A stretch of 64,000 nucleotides of DNA from Methanosphaera stadtmanae. GTDB lineage: Archaea > Methanobacteriota > Methanobacteria > Methanobacteriales > Methanobacteriaceae. Positions 25,281 through 35,034 of this stretch are shown one piece after another (within the stretch, counting starts at the first letter, position 1; each line of letters opens with the position of its first letter). Below the pieces are notes generated by a model that saw nothing but the letters and a program-made list of their open reading frames with translations, was not told where the DNA came from and ran no database searches. The stretch covers positions 59,539-123,538 of the forward strand of contig SUTQ01000004.1 of assembly GCA_015062805.1 (NCBI GenBank), in the 5' to 3' direction. The position numbers and the translations under genes were made by a program.

Positions 25281-27440
25281 ATGATTGAAAAATTAGGAAA
25301 GAATTTTACCAGAATTTTTAAATTACTAATCTTTCTATTTTTGGAAGTTTTAATTTTTTATTTTATCACTCAACATTTGGGTGGAATAGTAATACCCGAT
25401 TTTGAAACTGCTTTATTGGTAATTGCTTTATTGTCAGTTATTAATGCAATTATTTGGCCATCTGTCTCTTATCTTTCGCTAAGATTTATTGTTTTTACTT
25501 TAGGTTTTGGATCATTTTTAATAAATGGGTTCATGTTATATGCAATAAGTTTGTTTATTCCGGGAGTATACATTAATGGTATTTCTTTATTTACAGTACC
25601 TCTATTATTAGCATTAATCAACTCATTGCTTTCATTGGTTCTGGGTATCGATGATGAATCAATTTATTATAGAAATGTTCTAAAGAAAAGATTAAAATCA
25701 AAGAAACAGAATGATAATAAACCGGGTTATATCTTTTTGGAAATCGATGGCCTTGCTTATAGTATATTGAATGAAGCAATAGAAAATGACACCATGCCTT
25801 TCTTAAAAAAGCTATTGGATGATGGAAGTCACAGATTGACTAAATGGGAAACAGATCTTTCTAGTCAGACCAGTTCATCGCAAGCAGGGATTTTGCATGG
25901 AAACAATTCGGATATACCGGCATTTCGGTGGGTTGAAAAAGAAAACGGAAATAAAATAGTATCATCCAACTCTTTATCTGGAGCACCATTGATAGAGAGA
26001 ATGGTTTCTAATGGTAATGGATTGCTTTCAAATGAAGGAGCAAGTAGAAGTAATCTATTTTCTGGTGATGCTATGGATTACGTGTTAACTTATAGTAAAT
26101 TCACACGATTATCCGAATTTTATAGTGCAACCTGGTATTATCTTTATTCTTCACCCTATGTTATTGCAAGAATACTCGTATTGTTTTTATTTGACATGAT
26201 TAGGGAGTTATATTCAAGAATATATCATTACGTTAAAGGCATAAAACCTTGTATTAAAAGAGGTTTGTTCTATTATGTTGCACGTAGTGGAGCTAATATT
26301 GTCATGAGGGAAGCCACAACATTCATCCTGATGGGTGATATTTATTCAAGTAAGTATAAGGCAATGTATGCCACTTACATGGGTTATGATGAAATCGCTC
26401 ATCATTCAGGAATTCGTGATAGGGATACTGTTGGAGCATTAAAAAAAATAGATGATGATATTGGCCGTTTGTATAATGCTTCAAAGGAAGTTAATCGAGA
26501 TTATAAGTTTATTATTCTGTCTGATCATGGCCAATCCGGTGGACCAACATTCAAACAGAAATATGGATTGAACCTTGAACAACTAGTAAAAACTTATCTG
26601 CCGGAAAACATAACAGTTCACAGTATACTATATTCAAATGATGATCACTTTGCTGAAAAATTCAGAATCAAACCATTGGCCGAAGAAAATAAGAAGAAGT
26701 TAAATTATAGGGTGGAAAATACCAGGGATAAGATTGAAGATAAGATAGAAGTTGCCCGTAGTAAAGTTAGAAATGTTAAGGATAAAGCCAATGATAAAAA
26801 AATTATTAGGCAAATAAATGAAAGAAGGGAATATCTAAAAGAAAAAGATCCATTATTGGAAAGATTGCAAAGGTTTTCGGATAAACAGAACGTGGAAATA
26901 GATTTACCTGATAATGAAGTTGTTAGTTTGGATACTGCCCAAACAATTGTATTGGCTTCTGGTAATTTAGGATTAATATATTTCACTGACTGGCCTAAAA
27001 GATTGACATATGAACAAATTGAGGATGCATTTCCTGGTTTAATAGATGGTTTGGCAGCACATGAAGGTATTGGGTTTGTAATGGTTAAATCTAATGTTTT
27101 AGGAACTATCGTATTGTCTGGAGATTCCGTTTATTACCTGGATGATGATGAATATGATGGTGAAAGATTCCTAGATAAATATGGAGAGCACGCAATTGAA
27201 CATCTTAAGAGAACAAATGGCTTCAAACATGTTCCAGATATATTAGTAAACAGTTCTTACAATCCAGAAAAAGATGAGGTTTATGCATTTGAGGAGTTGA
27301 TTGGAAGTCATGGCGGTCTTGGAGGTACTCAACAGGAACCGTTTATAATGTATCCGTCAAACTGGAGCTTAACAGAAAAGATAATTGGGGCAGAAAACGT
27401 TCATAAATTTTTCAAAAGAGAAATAAATAAAAATGAATAA
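25281..27440 (+). CDS. Membrane-anchored phage-holin-like / alkaline phosphatase superfamily fusion
   Basis: 719 residues. The first ~125 contain four hydrophobic helices of the PF04020 (phage holin family 4, YvlD-like) type, with N-A-I-I-W-P and F-I-P-G-V. A large domain of the alkaline phosphatase/phosphodiesterase superfamily follows: metal-site-like I-F-L-E-I-D-G-L-A near residue 152, Y-D-E-I-A-H-H-S-G near 370, I-L-S-D-H-G-Q-S near 413 and a late G-S-H-G-G-L-G-G near 675. A charged helical insert (about residues 470-525) may form a coiled coil. Substrate unknown, possibly a lipid- or glycan-phosphate. ATG 25281 has GGAGG 8 bases upstream. Converges on the flavoprotein gene with 2 bases between. 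Confidence 0.82.
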   Translation: MIEKLGKNFTRIFKLLIFLFLEVLIFYFITQHLGGIVIPDFETALLVIALLSVINAIIWPSVSYLSLRFIVFTLGFGSFLINGFMLYAISLFIPGVYINGISLFTVPLLLALINSLLSLVLGIDDESIYYRNVLKKRLKSKKQNDNKPGYIFLEIDGLAYSILNEAIENDTMPFLKKLLDDGSHRLTKWETDLSSQTSSSQAGILHGNNSDIPAFRWVEKENGNKIVSSNSLSGAPLIERMVSNGNGLLSNEGASRSNLFSGDAMDYVLTYSKFTRLSEFYSATWYYLYSSPYVIARILVLFLFDMIRELYSRIYHYVKGIKPCIKRGLFYYVARSGANIVMREATTFILMGDIYSSKYKAMYATYMGYDEIAHHSGIRDRDTVGALKKIDDDIGRLYNASKEVNRDYKFIILSDHGQSGGPTFKQKYGLNLEQLVKTYLPENITVHSILYSNDDHFAEKFRIKPLAEENKKKLNYRVENTRDKIEDKIEVARSKVRNVKDKANDKKIIRQINERREYLKEKDPLLERLQRFSDKQNVEIDLPDNEVVSLDTAQTIVLASGNLGLIYFTDWPKRLTYEQIEDAFPGLIDGLAAHEGIGFVMVKSNVLGTIVLSGDSVYYLDDDEYDGERFLDKYGEHAIEHLKRTNGFKHVPDILVNSSYNPEKDEVYAFEELIGSHGGLGGTQQEPFIMYPSNWSLTEKIIGAENVHKFFKREINKNE

Positions 27441-27442
27441 AA

Positions 27443-28144
27443 TTACTTTAATCGTTTGTCTTTAAGTATGTCCATTGGATTAAATACGGTGGTGATGTTC
27501 TCTATCTCCTCTAATTTTTTGGTATTTTTAGCATCAATTTTTCTAATGTAAAGTTCAAATGTTTCATCAGTTATTATAGCATCATGAATACAACATCCTT
27601 CACATTTCTTGCATCGAATACATTTGCTTGCATCGATTTCGGGAGGATTGATGGCTTTTGTTGGACATATGGTCTTTGCCATACACATTTTACATTTTTT
27701 ACATATGTCCTTGTTGATACGCGGAGGTAAAATGGTTGTAATTAATCCAGATTCCTGATCTACAGGAACAATCATTAGAGGAATCTGACCTTTACCGGAC
27801 TGAGCAACAACATTGGTTATTAAATTGTCAGCAATACCATTAACTATTTTTGCCACAGTATTTGCAGTGGTGGGAGATATAACTATTAAATCGTATTTTT
27901 CATAGGTTAATTTTCCAGATAATGGATAAGAATATTTTTCATCATCTTCGAACACCATTTTATTATCCGGATTTTTGGATATCATTTGTTCTATTTTTGT
28001 ATAATAACCATACAATTTAACTACTTCTAATCCAGCATTAGAAAAAATAACAGTTAAATCATGTTTTTTAGATAATTTATTTAGTACCGTGATGCTTTCG
28101 TTTAATAAATGGCCTGCCCCTGTTATTCCCCACATTATTTTCAT
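27443..28144 (-). CDS. MJ0208-family archaeoflavoprotein with two [4Fe-4S] motifs (DmrX-like)
   Basis: 233 residues: an N-terminal flavoprotein fold (W-G-I-T-G-A-G-H-L-L at the start; S-P-T-T-A-N-T-V-A-K for FMN binding) joined to a ferredoxin region with C-K-K-C-K-M-C and C-I-R-C-K-K-C-E-G-C-C at about 145-190. Related proteins in Methanosarcina (DmrX) reduce dihydromethanopterin, so a pterin or flavin electron-transfer role is likely. It starts directly at the end of the phosphoesterase gene and is probably translated in the same operon. Confidence 0.8.
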   Translation of the reverse strand: MKIMWGITGAGHLLNESITVLNKLSKKHDLTVIFSNAGLEVVKLYGYYTKIEQMISKNPDNKMVFEDDEKYSYPLSGKLTYEKYDLIVISPTTANTVAKIVNGIADNLITNVVAQSGKGQIPLMIVPVDQESGLITTILPPRINKDICKKCKMCMAKTICPTKAINPPEIDASKCIRCKKCEGCCIHDAIITDETFELYIRKIDAKNTKKLEEIENITTVFNPMDILKDKRLK

Positions 28145-28984
28145 TTAGTCCACCTTTTTTATAATTATTTCAGTAATTTCTGGAGGACAATTAATTCTGA
28201 ACCAAAACATGTTAGTTCCAATTCCCCTATTTGTATATTGAACCATTTCCTCTACTTTATATGCTCCGGAAGGATATTTTCTAAAGTTCTTTCCACGAAT
28301 GGGAGTTCTTATATGAGGTATACTTATTTGTCCCCCATGGCTATGTCCTGATAATTGTAGTATAAATGGTTTTAATTGACAGGTTGTGTCAGCAAAATCG
28401 GGCTCATGCACTAACATAATTGCTGGAAAATCATGATCTAGTTTTTCTTCAATCTGGCTAATGTCATCTTTTCCTTCGGTTACACAATCAATTCCTGCAA
28501 TCTGAAGTTTTTTATTATTCCTATTAATAGTATATATTTCATTTTCTAAATTAATTATGTTAGATTTTTTCAAAAGTGATTTAATAGCATCAGGATTTGT
28601 CCAGTAATCATGATTTCCTAAAACAGAGAGTACTACATCATTAGCTTTTAATTTTTTTAGACAGTATTCCAAATCTTCCAAATGGGTATCTGTTTGATAT
28701 GAAACATAATCACCAGTAATTACTATGGTATCTGCGTTTAAGTCATTGATTATTTCAATTACTCCTTCTAATCGTTCTTTGGTTATCCATTGACCTATGT
28801 GGATATCAGTAATGTGGACTAATTTATATCCATCAAATTCATCATCAATCTTGCTAGTTTCAATGATTAATGGAACTACTTCAAAACTATCTTTGTCGAA
28901 TTTCCCTTTTTTTAACCTTTCACGGGTGGTGTTCATAGCTTTTTGTACAATACCTTTAGTTTTGTCTCGTTTTCTATTTTTCAT
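28145..28984 (-). CDS. Calcineurin-like metallophosphoesterase
   Basis: 279 residues with the full metallophosphoesterase motif set: H-I-T-D-I-H-I-G, G-D-Y-V, G-N-H-D-Y-W, a His after M-L-V-H-E, and S-G-H-S-H-G-G-Q. It resembles the YkuE/YaeI group, but the basic N terminus has no obvious membrane anchor. I chose ATG 28984 (GGTGG about 7 bases upstream), giving an 11-base overlap with the DUF192 gene; an in-frame start at 29005 would add seven residues. Substrate unknown. Confidence 0.85.
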   Translation of the reverse strand: MKNRKRDKTKGIVQKAMNTTRERLKKGKFDKDSFEVVPLIIETSKIDDEFDGYKLVHITDIHIGQWITKERLEGVIEIINDLNADTIVITGDYVSYQTDTHLEDLEYCLKKLKANDVVLSVLGNHDYWTNPDAIKSLLKKSNIINLENEIYTINRNNKKLQIAGIDCVTEGKDDISQIEEKLDHDFPAIMLVHEPDFADTTCQLKPFILQLSGHSHGGQISIPHIRTPIRGKNFRKYPSGAYKVEEMVQYTNRGIGTNMFWFRINCPPEITEIIIKKVD

Positions 28985-29345
28985 ATTCAACCACCACTTT
29001 AACACCTTTTTCTAATTCATAATTTTTTATGCTATTTTCAGGTAATTCAATGATGTATTTTATATATCCATTTTTGGGTATATATAATTTCCATGGTGCT
29101 AATTTTTCCAATTCTTGAATTTCATTTTTTTCATTGACATAGATAATATCAATTGGAACTTTCATAAAACAGGTGTGGATACTGGCATTAAACTTGTTAG
29201 ATAATTTTTGTTTGAATAATAATCCATTAAAATTTCTTTTCCACATCAGTCCTATCAATCTTTTTCTAAAAGTATTTGCAATTGTAATATCATAGATTAC
29301 ATAATATTGTTTAGTTTTTTCATTGAAAAATTTTAAATTATACAT
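28974..29345 (-). CDS. DUF192 family protein
   Basis: 123 residues matching the DUF192 pattern: A-x-T-F-R-K-R-L-I-G-L-M near residue 25, H-T-C-F-M-K-V-P-I-D-I-I-Y-V near 57-70, and L-A-P-W-K, the usual form of the conserved core. Its function is not established. It is first in a three-gene minus-strand operon with the phosphoesterase and archaeoflavoprotein, and divergent from metK across 220 AT-rich bases. Confidence 0.85.
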   Translation of the reverse strand: MYNLKFFNEKTKQYYVIYDITIANTFRKRLIGLMWKRNFNGLLFKQKLSNKFNASIHTCFMKVPIDIIYVNEKNEIQELEKLAPWKLYIPKNGYIKYIIELPENSIKNYELEKGVKVVVEYEK

Positions 29346-29565
29346 AACTATTTGATTAATAAATATATTTTATAAAATATTTAATTATTAACTTAAGCCA
29401 TATTTGTTATGATTTTCTTAAATAATATTAAATATTTAAAAGATAAATATATTATTAGTAATAAATTATTATTAAATATTTTTTATAAATTAATCTTAAT
29501 TTAAAAAGATTATTCATATTAATTAGTTTTTAATTATTATTCGATTATTGTAGATAGGTGTACAC

Positions 29566-30789
29566 ATGAGAAATATTAAAATCGAAAAGGCAATTCAAAG
29601 ACCAGTAGAATTAAATGAAATCGAAATTGTAGAAAGAAAAGGTATAGGTCACCCAGACAGTATTAGTGATGGTATTGCAGAAGCAGTAAGTAGGGTATTA
29701 TCTCAAACTTACAAAGATAAAGCAGGACACGTATTACACCACAATACTGATGAAGTACAAATTACCGCAGGTCAATCCGATCCTAAGTTTGGTGGTGGAC
29801 AAATCATCAAACCTATAGAAATATTATTAACCGGTAGGGCAGCAAATGAATTTACTTTACCAAACGGTGAAACTCACAAAGTTGGAGTAGATACAATTGC
29901 AATAGAAGCTGCTAAAAATTTCCTCAAAGATACTATAATTAATTTAGATGTTGAATATGGTACAGTTGTTGAATGTAAAATAGGTGAAGGATCCGCAGAT
30001 TTAAGAGATGTCTTCCAAAGACCTAACGAAATACCATCATCAAACGACACATCATTTGGTGTAGGATTTGCACCATTTTCCGAAACAGAAAACTTAGTAC
30101 TTAAAACTGAAGAATTATTAAACAGTAAAGACTTCAAAAAACAATATCCATTTGTTGGAGAAGATATAAAAGTAATGGGTTTACGTGAAAAAGATAACAT
30201 AACTCTTACAATTGCAGCAGCATTCGTATCAAGATATGTAGATGATAGGGATGCATACTTAAGTGGTAAAGAAGAATTAATAGACATTGTTAAAGATTTA
30301 GCAGCAAAAACAACAGATTTAAATGTTGATACATTAATCAACACTGCTGATGATGAAAGTAAAAAAGATGAATCTGGGTACTACTTGACAGTTACAGGTA
30401 CAAGTGCAGAAATGGGGGATGATGGTTCAGTAGGAAGAGGAAACCGTGCAAATGGACTCATCACACCTAACAGACCAATGAGTATGGAAGCAACCAGTGG
30501 TAAAAATCCAATTAACCACGTAGGAAAAATATACAACTTACTTTCAAATGAAATTACAAGAGAGGTAGTTTCAGATGTGGAAGGAGTTAAAAATATAGAT
30601 ATGATTATCCTCAGTCAAATAGGTAAACCAATCGATCAACCAAGAACTGCAACAGCACATATTACAACAGAAGAAGGATACTCAATTGATGATGTGGAAG
30701 AAGATGTAACAAAAATCATTGATAAATGGTTAGAAAACATCACAGACATCAAAGACTTCATGTTAGAAGGAAAACTCAGAACATTTTAA
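29566..30789 (+). CDS. metK: S-adenosylmethionine synthetase, archaeal type
   Basis: 407-residue archaeal-type methionine adenosyltransferase, which makes SAM from methionine and ATP. It is distinct from bacterial MetK and recognisable by [15 protein letters not shown] near the N terminus, [10 protein letters not shown] near 67, and [12 protein letters not shown] with [10 protein letters not shown] near 290-310. Normal length; ATG with AGGTG upstream. SAM supply links it to the methyltransferase CbiE in the window. Confidence 0.97.
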   Translation: MRNIKIEKAIQRPVELNEIEIVERKGIGHPDSISDGIAEAVSRVLSQTYKDKAGHVLHHNTDEVQITAGQSDPKFGGGQIIKPIEILLTGRAANEFTLPNGETHKVGVDTIAIEAAKNFLKDTIINLDVEYGTVVECKIGEGSADLRDVFQRPNEIPSSNDTSFGVGFAPFSETENLVLKTEELLNSKDFKKQYPFVGEDIKVMGLREKDNITLTIAAAFVSRYVDDRDAYLSGKEELIDIVKDLAAKTTDLNVDTLINTADDESKKDESGYYLTVTGTSAEMGDDGSVGRGNRANGLITPNRPMSMEATSGKNPINHVGKIYNLLSNEITREVVSDVEGVKNIDMIILSQIGKPIDQPRTATAHITTEEGYSIDDVEEDVTKIIDKWLENITDIKDFMLEGKLRTF

Positions 30790-30823
30790 TTATGGATAAT
30801 TAATCCATAATCTTATTTTTTTT
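30789..30823 (+). terminator. Intrinsic terminator after metK
   Basis: Nine-bp perfect stem (30789-30797 / 30803-30811) with loop AATTA and a following T-run that reaches into the end of the convergent gene. The stem includes the metK stop codon region. Confidence 0.7.
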
Positions 30824-31601
30824 ACTCTTGTTTTACAGTGTTTTTATTTAAAAACATTAACATTATTTTATAAAAAATCTTCATAGGTAGTTTCTTTAAA
30901 GTGTTGCAAGGAACATCTGGAGAATATTCATAGTCTATTAACTTATTTTCAACCCAGTACTTTTTATCATATTCAATTGTATTGTTACTTGCCATGGCTC
31001 TCCAAATATTATACATAATCAATGCTTTAAAACTAGGACTATTCAACTTATTATTCTTAATGCTGGAATAGAACTTAATAGTTTCTTTATCAACTTTCTG
31101 TTTTGTCTCTAAAGGTAAGTAACCATGAGTATCATGTGAATGTATTAAAAATAAATCGTATCTTTGATTATAACCCATGTTTTCTAAAGTTTCATCCAGA
31201 TATTTGCCAACTTTTTTGTGACCACTACCTGCAGTTGTTACTACAACCATTGCTTTGTTTTTGAAGAAGAATGGTCTATGGTAGAAGTAAGCTAAGTGAT
31301 CTATAAAGTTTTTCACTACTCCAGTTACATTAAGGGCATAAACAGGACTGGTTATAATCAATCCGTCACAAGTTTTCATTTCTTCGACAATCGGTTGAAT
31401 TACAGAACTATGTGGACAAGACTCTTCCCCCTTTGTAAAACAATTATAACAGCCAATACAACAAGGAATATTCTCATTAATCAAATCTATTTCTTTAAAA
31501 GTTGTATTTTCATCTAAACTATTCAGGGTTTCTTTTGTGCGTTCAATAATTTTCCAAGTGTTTTGTCTTCTAGGACTTCCATTAATAATTAAAAATTTCA
31601 T
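30822..31601 (-). CDS. NADPH-dependent FMN reductase / iron-sulfur flavoprotein-like
   Basis: 259-residue flavodoxin-fold protein: I-I-N-G-S-P-R-R-Q-N-T at the N terminus (FMN phosphate loop), C-C-I-G-C-Y-N-C-F near 47-55 with a further Cys at C-P-H (an Fe-S type pattern as in Isf), and S-P-V-Y-A-L-N-V-T-G near 100. The C-terminal ~80 residues are an extension without features I recognise. Redox partner unknown. ATG with GAGGGA upstream. Confidence 0.78.
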   Translation of the reverse strand: MKFLIINGSPRRQNTWKIIERTKETLNSLDENTTFKEIDLINENIPCCIGCYNCFTKGEESCPHSSVIQPIVEEMKTCDGLIITSPVYALNVTGVVKNFIDHLAYFYHRPFFFKNKAMVVVTTAGSGHKKVGKYLDETLENMGYNQRYDLFLIHSHDTHGYLPLETKQKVDKETIKFYSSIKNNKLNSPSFKALIMYNIWRAMASNNTIEYDKKYWVENKLIDYEYSPDVPCNTLKKLPMKIFYKIMLMFLNKNTVKQE

Positions 31602-31836
31602 TTTTAATCCCTCAGAGTTTATACTTCCTTATTATAATATATGTTAAATAAATTATTGCTTTTTTGTATTTTTTGGTCAATAGGAAATTATTATTGTAAG
31701 TAATGACAAAAATATAAATTAATATAATCTCACATAATCTAATTTTATGAAAAGATTATAATTTAAGGGATATTCATCAAAAAACCATAAACTCAATATG
31801 AAATCCCATAACAATAAATTTAAAAGGAGATACTGT

Positions 31837-34800
31837 ATGCCAATAAATGAGGTAGAACAGGGATATAATAAAGCTTTGGAAAATAAAATTCAAAGATTCT
31901 GGCAAGAACAGAATATATATGATAAAACAAGTAAATTACGAGAAAATATGCCTAGATATTCGTTCCTTGATGGACCACCATATTGTAGTGGAAGAATTCA
32001 CTTAGGTACTGCTTGGAACAAAACCATTAAAGATGCATTTTTAAGATACAAAAGTATGTCTGGTTTCAGTTTAAGAAGACAAGCAGGATGGGATACTCAT
32101 GGTTTACCTATTGAACACAAAGTAGAACAATTACTTGAAATCAAAAGTAAACAGGAAATTGAAGAAAAATACGGAATTGACAATTTTGTTGAAAAATGTA
32201 AGGAATTTGCAATAAAAAACAAAAAAGACATGACAGATCAATTCAAATCAATGGGTATCTGGATGGACTGGGAAGATCCATATGTAACCTATGATAATAG
32301 TTATATGGAATCATGTTGGTGGACACTTAAAAAAGCAGATGAAAGAGATCTTTTAGTTCAAGATAAAAGAGTAATCACATGGTGTCCTCAATGTGAAACA
32401 GCACTTGCAAATGCTGAAATAGAATATGATGAAATTCAAGATCCATCAATCTATGTTAAATTCGAACTTGTAAATCAAGAATTTGATGTACCAAGTTATG
32501 TATTGATATGGACAACAACACCTTGGACAATACCAGCAAACATGGCTGTAAGTGTTCATCCCGAATTTGATTATTCATACATAAAAGTATCAAATGAAGA
32601 AGGAAAACAAGAAGTATTGCTCATGGCAACTGGTTTAATTGATTCCTTATTTGAAGAAGATGAGTATGAAATCATTAAAACAGTTACTGGTGAATCATTG
32701 GAATCAATAGAATATTACCACCCATTACGTGAAGAAGTTCCACTTCAAGCAGAATTCCCACATAAAATTATTTTGGGTGAACACGTTACATTGGAAGACG
32801 GTACTGGTTGTGTACATACTGCTCCTGGACATGGTCCAGAGGATTATGAAGTAGGGGTAAAAAACGGTATAAAAGTATTCTGTCCTGTAGGAGAAAATGG
32901 TTGCTACACTGAAGAAGCCGGAAAATACGCTGGATGTGGCGTAAAAGATGCAAATCCTGAAATAACTCATGATTTATATCATAATGGAGCACTACTTAAA
33001 GAAGGAACAATAGACCACAGAGTAGGTCTTTGTTGGAGATGTAAAACACCAATTATATACATAGCAACAAAACAATGGTTTATCAAAGTAACAGAAATCA
33101 AAGACCAAATGCTTGAACAAGTTGATGCAGTAGAATGGGTACCATCATGGGCTGGAGAAAGTAGATTCAAGGATTGGGTTTCAAATGCACGTGACTGGAC
33201 CATATCAAGGCAAAGATACTGGGGTATACCAATACCTATTTGGACTTGTGATGAATGTGATTCTAAAGTAGTTGTTGGATCAAAACAAGAACTTAAAGAG
33301 TTATCCGGTGATGACACATTATCTGGTGATTTTGTACACAGACCACATGTAGATAACATCTCAATTCCATGTGAATGCGGACATGAAATGCATAGAGTGC
33401 CTGATGTTCTTGATGTATGGATTGATTCAGGAGTAGCAGGATGGGCAGCATTACATTATCCACAAGACCCATCAGAAAACTTTGAAGATTGGTTCCCATA
33501 TGACTTCATTACTGAAGGGCATGATCAAACAAGAGGATGGTTCTACTCACAATTAGGACTTGGAGTAGCCGCATTCGGTAAAGCACCATACAAAAAAGTA
33601 TTGATGCACGGATTCACTCTTGATGACAAAGGACAAAAAATGAGTAAATCCATTGGAAATGTTGTAAGTCCAGAAGAAGTAATAGAAAAATACAGTGCAG
33701 ATACACTAAGATTCTACTTATTGGATGCTAATAAGCCATGGGATGATCTTAAATTTAATTGGGATGAAGTACAGAATTCATCAAAATTATTCAATATTTT
33801 ATGGAATGTTTACTACTTCTCCACAACATACATGAGTTTAGATAACTTTGATCCTACAGCACATAGCAAAGAAGACCTAAAATTCAGACAAGAAGATTTA
33901 TGGATACGTTCCCGTGTGAACACTCTCATAAAATCAGTAAGTGAAGACATAGAATCATTAGTATTTAACAGAGCAACAGAAAAAATCACAGAATTTGTAC
34001 TTGAAGACTTAAGCAGGTGGTATGTAAGACTCATCCGTGGAAGAACATGGGTAGAAAGTGATGATCCAGATAAGTTAGGTGCATATTATACATTATACTA
34101 TACATTAAAAGATTTAATAAGAGTATTAGCACCTATTGCACCACACGTAACTGAAGAAATTTATCAAAATCTTGTCCGTGGCGTAGAATGTGATGCACCA
34201 GAAAGTGTACACATGCTTGACTGGGTATATGATGAAACAGAAATCGATACAGACCTTGAAGAAAACATGACATATATACGTGACATATTAGAGGCAAGTG
34301 CTCATGCAAGGGATGTTGCAAGATTTAAACTTAGATGGCCTGTACAAAATATTACAGTAGTTACAGAAAGTGATGAAGTAAAATCAGCAATTGAATCACT
34401 TGAAGCAGTTTTACTTGAACAAGCAAACTCTAAAAAAGTTACAATTGAAACAGAGTTAGAAAATGCAATAGTAATAGCTAAACCTAACATGTCTATTCTT
34501 GGTCCAAAACTTAGAGGAGACTTGGGAAGAGTTAAAAAATACTTTGAACAGGATGATGTTGATGCCAGCATAATTCTTGATGAAGTAACACAAAATGGTG
34601 AATACACAATACACTTTGATGATAAGGACATAACCCTTGTTGAAGAGGAAATTTTATTTGAAAAAGAAGTACCTGAAAACTTGGTAAGTTGTGACTTTGA
34701 AGGTGGAAGTGTATATGTGGATACTGAAGTAACTCCAGAAATCTATTCTGAAGCTATGGCTCGTGAATTAATACGTCGTATACAAGATATGCGTAAAGAT

Positions 34801-35004
34801 TTAGACTTGAATGTAGAAGCAAACATACAGGTAATTGTTGAATGTAGTGAAGAATTTAAAGAAGCGGTATTACCACATCAAGATTACATATCTAATGAAG
34901 TGCGTACTGCTAACTTGGAATTTGATAATATCTCTTCAGATGAAGGATATACAAAAGAATGGAAAATTGAAGAAGAACAACTTAAAATATTCATTAATGA
35001 ATAA
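31837..35004 (+). CDS. ileS: Isoleucyl-tRNA synthetase
   Basis: 1055-residue class I synthetase charging tRNA-Ile. HIGH-type motif G-R-I-H-L-G-T-A near residue 49, editing-domain [10 protein letters not shown] near 226, zinc-type C-P-Q-C-E and C-x-x-C pairs, K-M-S-K-S in the last third of the catalytic core, and a C-terminal anticodon-binding domain. ATG 31837 follows AAAGGAGA by 6 bases and begins M-P-I-N-E-V-E; an upstream ATG at 31798 in the same frame lacks a ribosome site. purL follows after 30 bases. Confidence 0.97.
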   Translation: MPINEVEQGYNKALENKIQRFWQEQNIYDKTSKLRENMPRYSFLDGPPYCSGRIHLGTAWNKTIKDAFLRYKSMSGFSLRRQAGWDTHGLPIEHKVEQLLEIKSKQEIEEKYGIDNFVEKCKEFAIKNKKDMTDQFKSMGIWMDWEDPYVTYDNSYMESCWWTLKKADERDLLVQDKRVITWCPQCETALANAEIEYDEIQDPSIYVKFELVNQEFDVPSYVLIWTTTPWTIPANMAVSVHPEFDYSYIKVSNEEGKQEVLLMATGLIDSLFEEDEYEIIKTVTGESLESIEYYHPLREEVPLQAEFPHKIILGEHVTLEDGTGCVHTAPGHGPEDYEVGVKNGIKVFCPVGENGCYTEEAGKYAGCGVKDANPEITHDLYHNGALLKEGTIDHRVGLCWRCKTPIIYIATKQWFIKVTEIKDQMLEQVDAVEWVPSWAGESRFKDWVSNARDWTISRQRYWGIPIPIWTCDECDSKVVVGSKQELKELSGDDTLSGDFVHRPHVDNISIPCECGHEMHRVPDVLDVWIDSGVAGWAALHYPQDPSENFEDWFPYDFITEGHDQTRGWFYSQLGLGVAAFGKAPYKKVLMHGFTLDDKGQKMSKSIGNVVSPEEVIEKYSADTLRFYLLDANKPWDDLKFNWDEVQNSSKLFNILWNVYYFSTTYMSLDNFDPTAHSKEDLKFRQEDLWIRSRVNTLIKSVSEDIESLVFNRATEKITEFVLEDLSRWYVRLIRGRTWVESDDPDKLGAYYTLYYTLKDLIRVLAPIAPHVTEEIYQNLVRGVECDAPESVHMLDWVYDETEIDTDLEENMTYIRDILEASAHARDVARFKLRWPVQNITVVTESDEVKSAIESLEAVLLEQANSKKVTIETELENAIVIAKPNMSILGPKLRGDLGRVKKYFEQDDVDASIILDEVTQNGEYTIHFDDKDITLVEEEILFEKEVPENLVSCDFEGGSVYVDTEVTPEIYSEAMARELIRRIQDMRKDLDLNVEANIQVIVECSEEFKEAVLPHQDYISNEVRTANLEFDNISSDEGYTKEWKIEEEQLKIFINE

Positions 35005-35034
35005 TATTAAATAATTTAAAGGTTGTATGAGTTT

